The notes beneath the pieces are model-generated. The model worked only from the letters and a program-made list of their open reading frames with translations. It was not told where the DNA came from and made no database searches. Shown piece after piece: positions 4,977-5,985 of a DNA stretch of 5,985 bases. The translations under genes and the position numbers were made by a program. The number at the start of each line of letters is the position of its first letter. The first letter of the stretch is position 1. This stretch comes from Candidatus Bathyarchaeota archaeon (GTDB lineage: Archaea > Thermoproteota > Bathyarchaeia > TCS64): the NCBI GenBank assembly GCA_937877765.1, contig CALGBN010000560.1, positions 1 through 5,985 on the forward strand, written 5' to 3'.

Positions 4977-5132
4977 TTGAAATCGTATTCCCATCGTGTA
5001 GAGGTCTACAGTGGAATTGAGATATGGTATGACCCGGTTAGAAACCAATACTATGCGTCCCACTGCGAGAACACCAAAAGAAGCAAAGACATTGAGACAG
5101 TGAAAAAATGGCTCAGAGAATACAAGCTCTAA
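4977..5132 (+). CDS. Small soluble protein of 51 residues, unknown function
   Basis: The frame starts at TTG 4977, eight bases after GGAG (4965-4968), and ends in TAA at 5130-5132. The product has an N-terminal part that looks like short beta strands (VEVYSGIEIWYDP, then QYYASH) and a charged C-terminal helix (SKDIETVKKWLREYKL). That pattern (aromatic/Gly strand, YD turn, strand, then a K/E helix with W) recalls small alpha/beta domains common in phage and archaeal proteins. I cannot name a family. TTG is the only plausible start in the open frame, which runs back only to the stop at 4953-4955. It lies 35 bases after the small membrane protein and may be co-transcribed with it. Its stop overlaps the stop of the convergent flavoprotein gene by 4 bases. 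Confidence 0.5.
   Translation: MKSYSHRVEVYSGIEIWYDPVRNQYYASHCENTKRSKDIETVKKWLREYKL
5103..5108 (-). terminator. T6 run, possible terminator of the flavoprotein gene
   Basis: Six A's on the plus strand give TTTTTT on the minus strand, about 20 bases past the flavoprotein stop. The run lies inside the convergent 51-residue gene, where it encodes part of KK. As a terminator it is suggested only by position. Confidence 0.3.
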
Positions 5133-5674
5133 ACTTTACCCAGTTCTACACCTAGACTGTACGCCTCATCAAGCTTCTCAGGCAACTCATCGATGGGAAT
5201 ATCTCGACTCGTTTCCGGATCATAGGTACAGCATTCCAGTATATGCAGGTCGATTTTGAAGTGGGGGGCTATTCGTTTAAACATGCCAGCCGCTGACTGG
5301 TAGTGGTGACGATATGTGAACAACACAGCGAAGGTCTTGTTCTCGAATCCACTCCATGCGAGCGCCTCCATCCTGTCTTGTACTAGTTTTAGCTGTGCTG
5401 TGAGATAGCCCCAGTACATGGGAGAAGCCCATACTATGATATCTGAGGCTCTATATGCATTGTAGATTCCCTGCATATCATCCTGTATCTTGCAGTTATG
5501 TGGGGGGTCGCTGCAGCTTAGACAGCCTTGGCAGGGGGCTATCTGAAGTTCATTGATGTGGAAGTGTTCAACCACGTGTTTACCTGATAAGTTTAAGCCC
5601 TCTAGGAAGCGCTCAGCAAGAGTGTCGCTGTTTTTCCCCCTACGGGGGCTTCCATGAAGCACAGTAACCTTCAT
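5129..5674 (-). CDS. Iron-sulfur flavoprotein (Isf-like), NADPH-dependent FMN reductase superfamily
   Basis: A 181-residue flavodoxin-like protein. The FMN phosphate loop is HGSPRRGKNSDTL (7-19). The compact cysteine motif C48-x2-C51-x2-C54-x6-C61, followed by IQDDM, fits the CX2CX2CX4-7C [4Fe-4S] motif described for Methanosarcina Isf. The segment ASPMYWGYLTAQLKLVQDR (83-101) is the family's isoalloxazine-binding and dimer region. Isf proteins pass electrons from ferredoxin, and some members reduce O2 or peroxide. A two-cluster ferredoxin is encoded just upstream on the same strand, which fits this. Proteins with this Cys pattern are also annotated as general NAD(P)H-dependent FMN or quinone reductases, so the reaction is not certain. 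A TATA box lies 28 bases before ATG 5674, suggesting a leaderless transcript separate from the ferredoxin's. Confidence 0.9.
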   Translation of the reverse strand: MKVTVLHGSPRRGKNSDTLAERFLEGLNLSGKHVVEHFHINELQIAPCQGCLSCSDPPHNCKIQDDMQGIYNAYRASDIIVWASPMYWGYLTAQLKLVQDRMEALAWSGFENKTFAVLFTYRHHYQSAAGMFKRIAPHFKIDLHILECCTYDPETSRDIPIDELPEKLDEAYSLGVELGKV

Positions 5675-5697
5675 GGAATAATGACTGTGGCATCAGG

Positions 5698-5706
5698 TTA
5701 TATTTT
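5698..5706 (-). promoter_or_regulatory. TATA box of the flavoprotein gene (leaderless)
   Basis: The minus strand reads AAAATATAA, centred 28 bases before ATG 5674. No Shine-Dalgarno site precedes the ATG. The flavoprotein can therefore be expressed independently of the ferredoxin gene that ends 57 bases upstream. Confidence 0.55.
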
Positions 5707-5730
5707 CTATGAAGGAACCGTGTTGGGATA

Positions 5731-5949
5731 TCAGCACCCGTTGATGTCGAGAGTGCTGCTTATTCGGGTATATGTTTTCTCAACACCCTCATTGTCCACG
5801 GTGAGCTCTATGGCTTTCTCGGGGCAAGCCTCTACGCATCTACCGCATCCCCTGCATTCATCGGAGATGGTTGCATGGTTATCCTCGATGTTGATGGCGT
5901 TTACAAAGCAGGCATCAACGCAGGCTCCACAGCCAACACAGTTATAGGA
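5731..5949 (-). CDS. Two-cluster [4Fe-4S] ferredoxin domain, 5'-truncated at the contig end
   Basis: Genuine sequence encodes 72 residues ending in TGA at 5733-5731. Two complete binding motifs are seen: C4-x2-C7-x2-C10-x3-C14 followed by FVNAI, and C32-x2-C35-x2-C38-x3-C42 followed by PEKAI (numbered from codon 5949-5947). The first motif has Phe where Pro usually follows the fourth Cys. A tail of about 25 residues follows the second cluster and ends in Cys. Each motif should ligate one cubane, for electron transfer. Because the start is missing, this could be a small ferredoxin or the C-terminal domain of a larger iron-sulfur protein. The frame continues into five adapter-coded residues (MYKRQ), which are not part of the protein. 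The Isf-like gene follows downstream on the same strand. Confidence 0.88.
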   Translation of the reverse strand, partial: SYNCVGCGACVDACFVNAINIEDNHATISDECRGCGRCVEACPEKAIELTVDNEGVEKTYTRISSTLDINGC

Positions 5950-5985
5950 CTGTCTCTTATACACATCTGACGCTGCCGACGAATT
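5950..5985. other. Illumina Nextera adapter sequence (assembly artefact)
   Basis: Positions 5950-5968 match the 19-base Tn5 mosaic end in reverse complement (CTGTCTCTTATACACATCT). Positions 5969-5982 match the Nextera read-1 tail (GACGCTGCCGACGA). The last three bases (5983-5985) may be index or other untrimmed read sequence. This is library-preparation sequence retained at the contig end, not a mobile element of the organism. Confidence 0.98.

Noticed and set aside
4737..5063. Minus-strand open frame of 108 residues
   Set aside because: The product looks like random sequence. The plus strand here has a leaderless promoter, a two-helix protein and a second frame with a ribosome site.
5654..5947. 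Plus-strand open frame of 97 residues
   Set aside because: Antisense to the ferredoxin domain, whose eight cysteines are in two perfect motifs.
5950..5968. Tn5-like transposon end
   Set aside because: It is the engineered mosaic end followed directly by the Nextera primer tail, so it is library adapter and not a native transposon.

Overview
The window is archaeal and most likely a contig from a metagenome or single-cell assembly. Several things point that way. The FKBP-type isomerase has the archaeal flap-domain and C-terminal-domain layout, and next to it is a geranylgeranyl-reductase-family flavoprotein of the archaeal lipid type. Both tRNA genes encode their CCA ends. Several genes have an archaeal TATA box centred about 25-28 bases before the start codon, as expected for leaderless mRNAs. 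I cannot name the lineage. Gene content (stand-alone response regulator, UbiB/AarF kinase, Isf-like flavoprotein) would fit a euryarchaeal or related anaerobic group, but this is a guess.

Layout. Positions 1-123 hold the tail of one reading frame and a very short second frame that resembles only the N-terminus of an ABC-type permease. It stops abruptly before a tRNA gene. Two divergent tRNA genes follow: tRNA-Glu(UUC) on the minus strand and a CAU-anticodon tRNA on the plus strand, separated by a promoter region with two TATA boxes and an inverted repeat. The CAU tRNA ends 4 bases from the stop codon of a convergent gene for a UbiB/ABC1 atypical kinase with two C-terminal membrane helices (445-2061, minus). 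Divergent from the kinase is a receiver-only response regulator (2161-2532). A promoter then drives an FKBP/SlyD-like prolyl isomerase with an unusual Glu-rich N-terminus, followed 21 bases later by the geranylgeranyl reductase homologue. Two small genes follow on the same strand: a 56-residue two-helix membrane protein with its own leaderless promoter, and a 51-residue soluble protein with a TTG start. The second meets, stop to stop with a 4-base overlap, an iron-sulfur flavoprotein (Isf-like) on the minus strand. Upstream of that lies the C-terminal part of a two-cluster [4Fe-4S] ferredoxin domain.

The last 36 bases are not biological. Positions 5950-5982 match the Illumina Nextera transposon adapter (19-base mosaic end plus read-1 tail). 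The apparent start codon of the ferredoxin frame lies inside this adapter, so the gene is truncated and its true start is unknown.

How the genes may work together (inference). The reductase homologue saturates isoprenoid chains, UbiB-family kinases are linked to isoprenoid-lipid handling, and the ferredoxin and Isf-like protein form an electron-transfer pair. The window may therefore be a small lipid/redox neighbourhood, but only the FKBP-reductase and ferredoxin-flavoprotein pairs show operon-like spacing.
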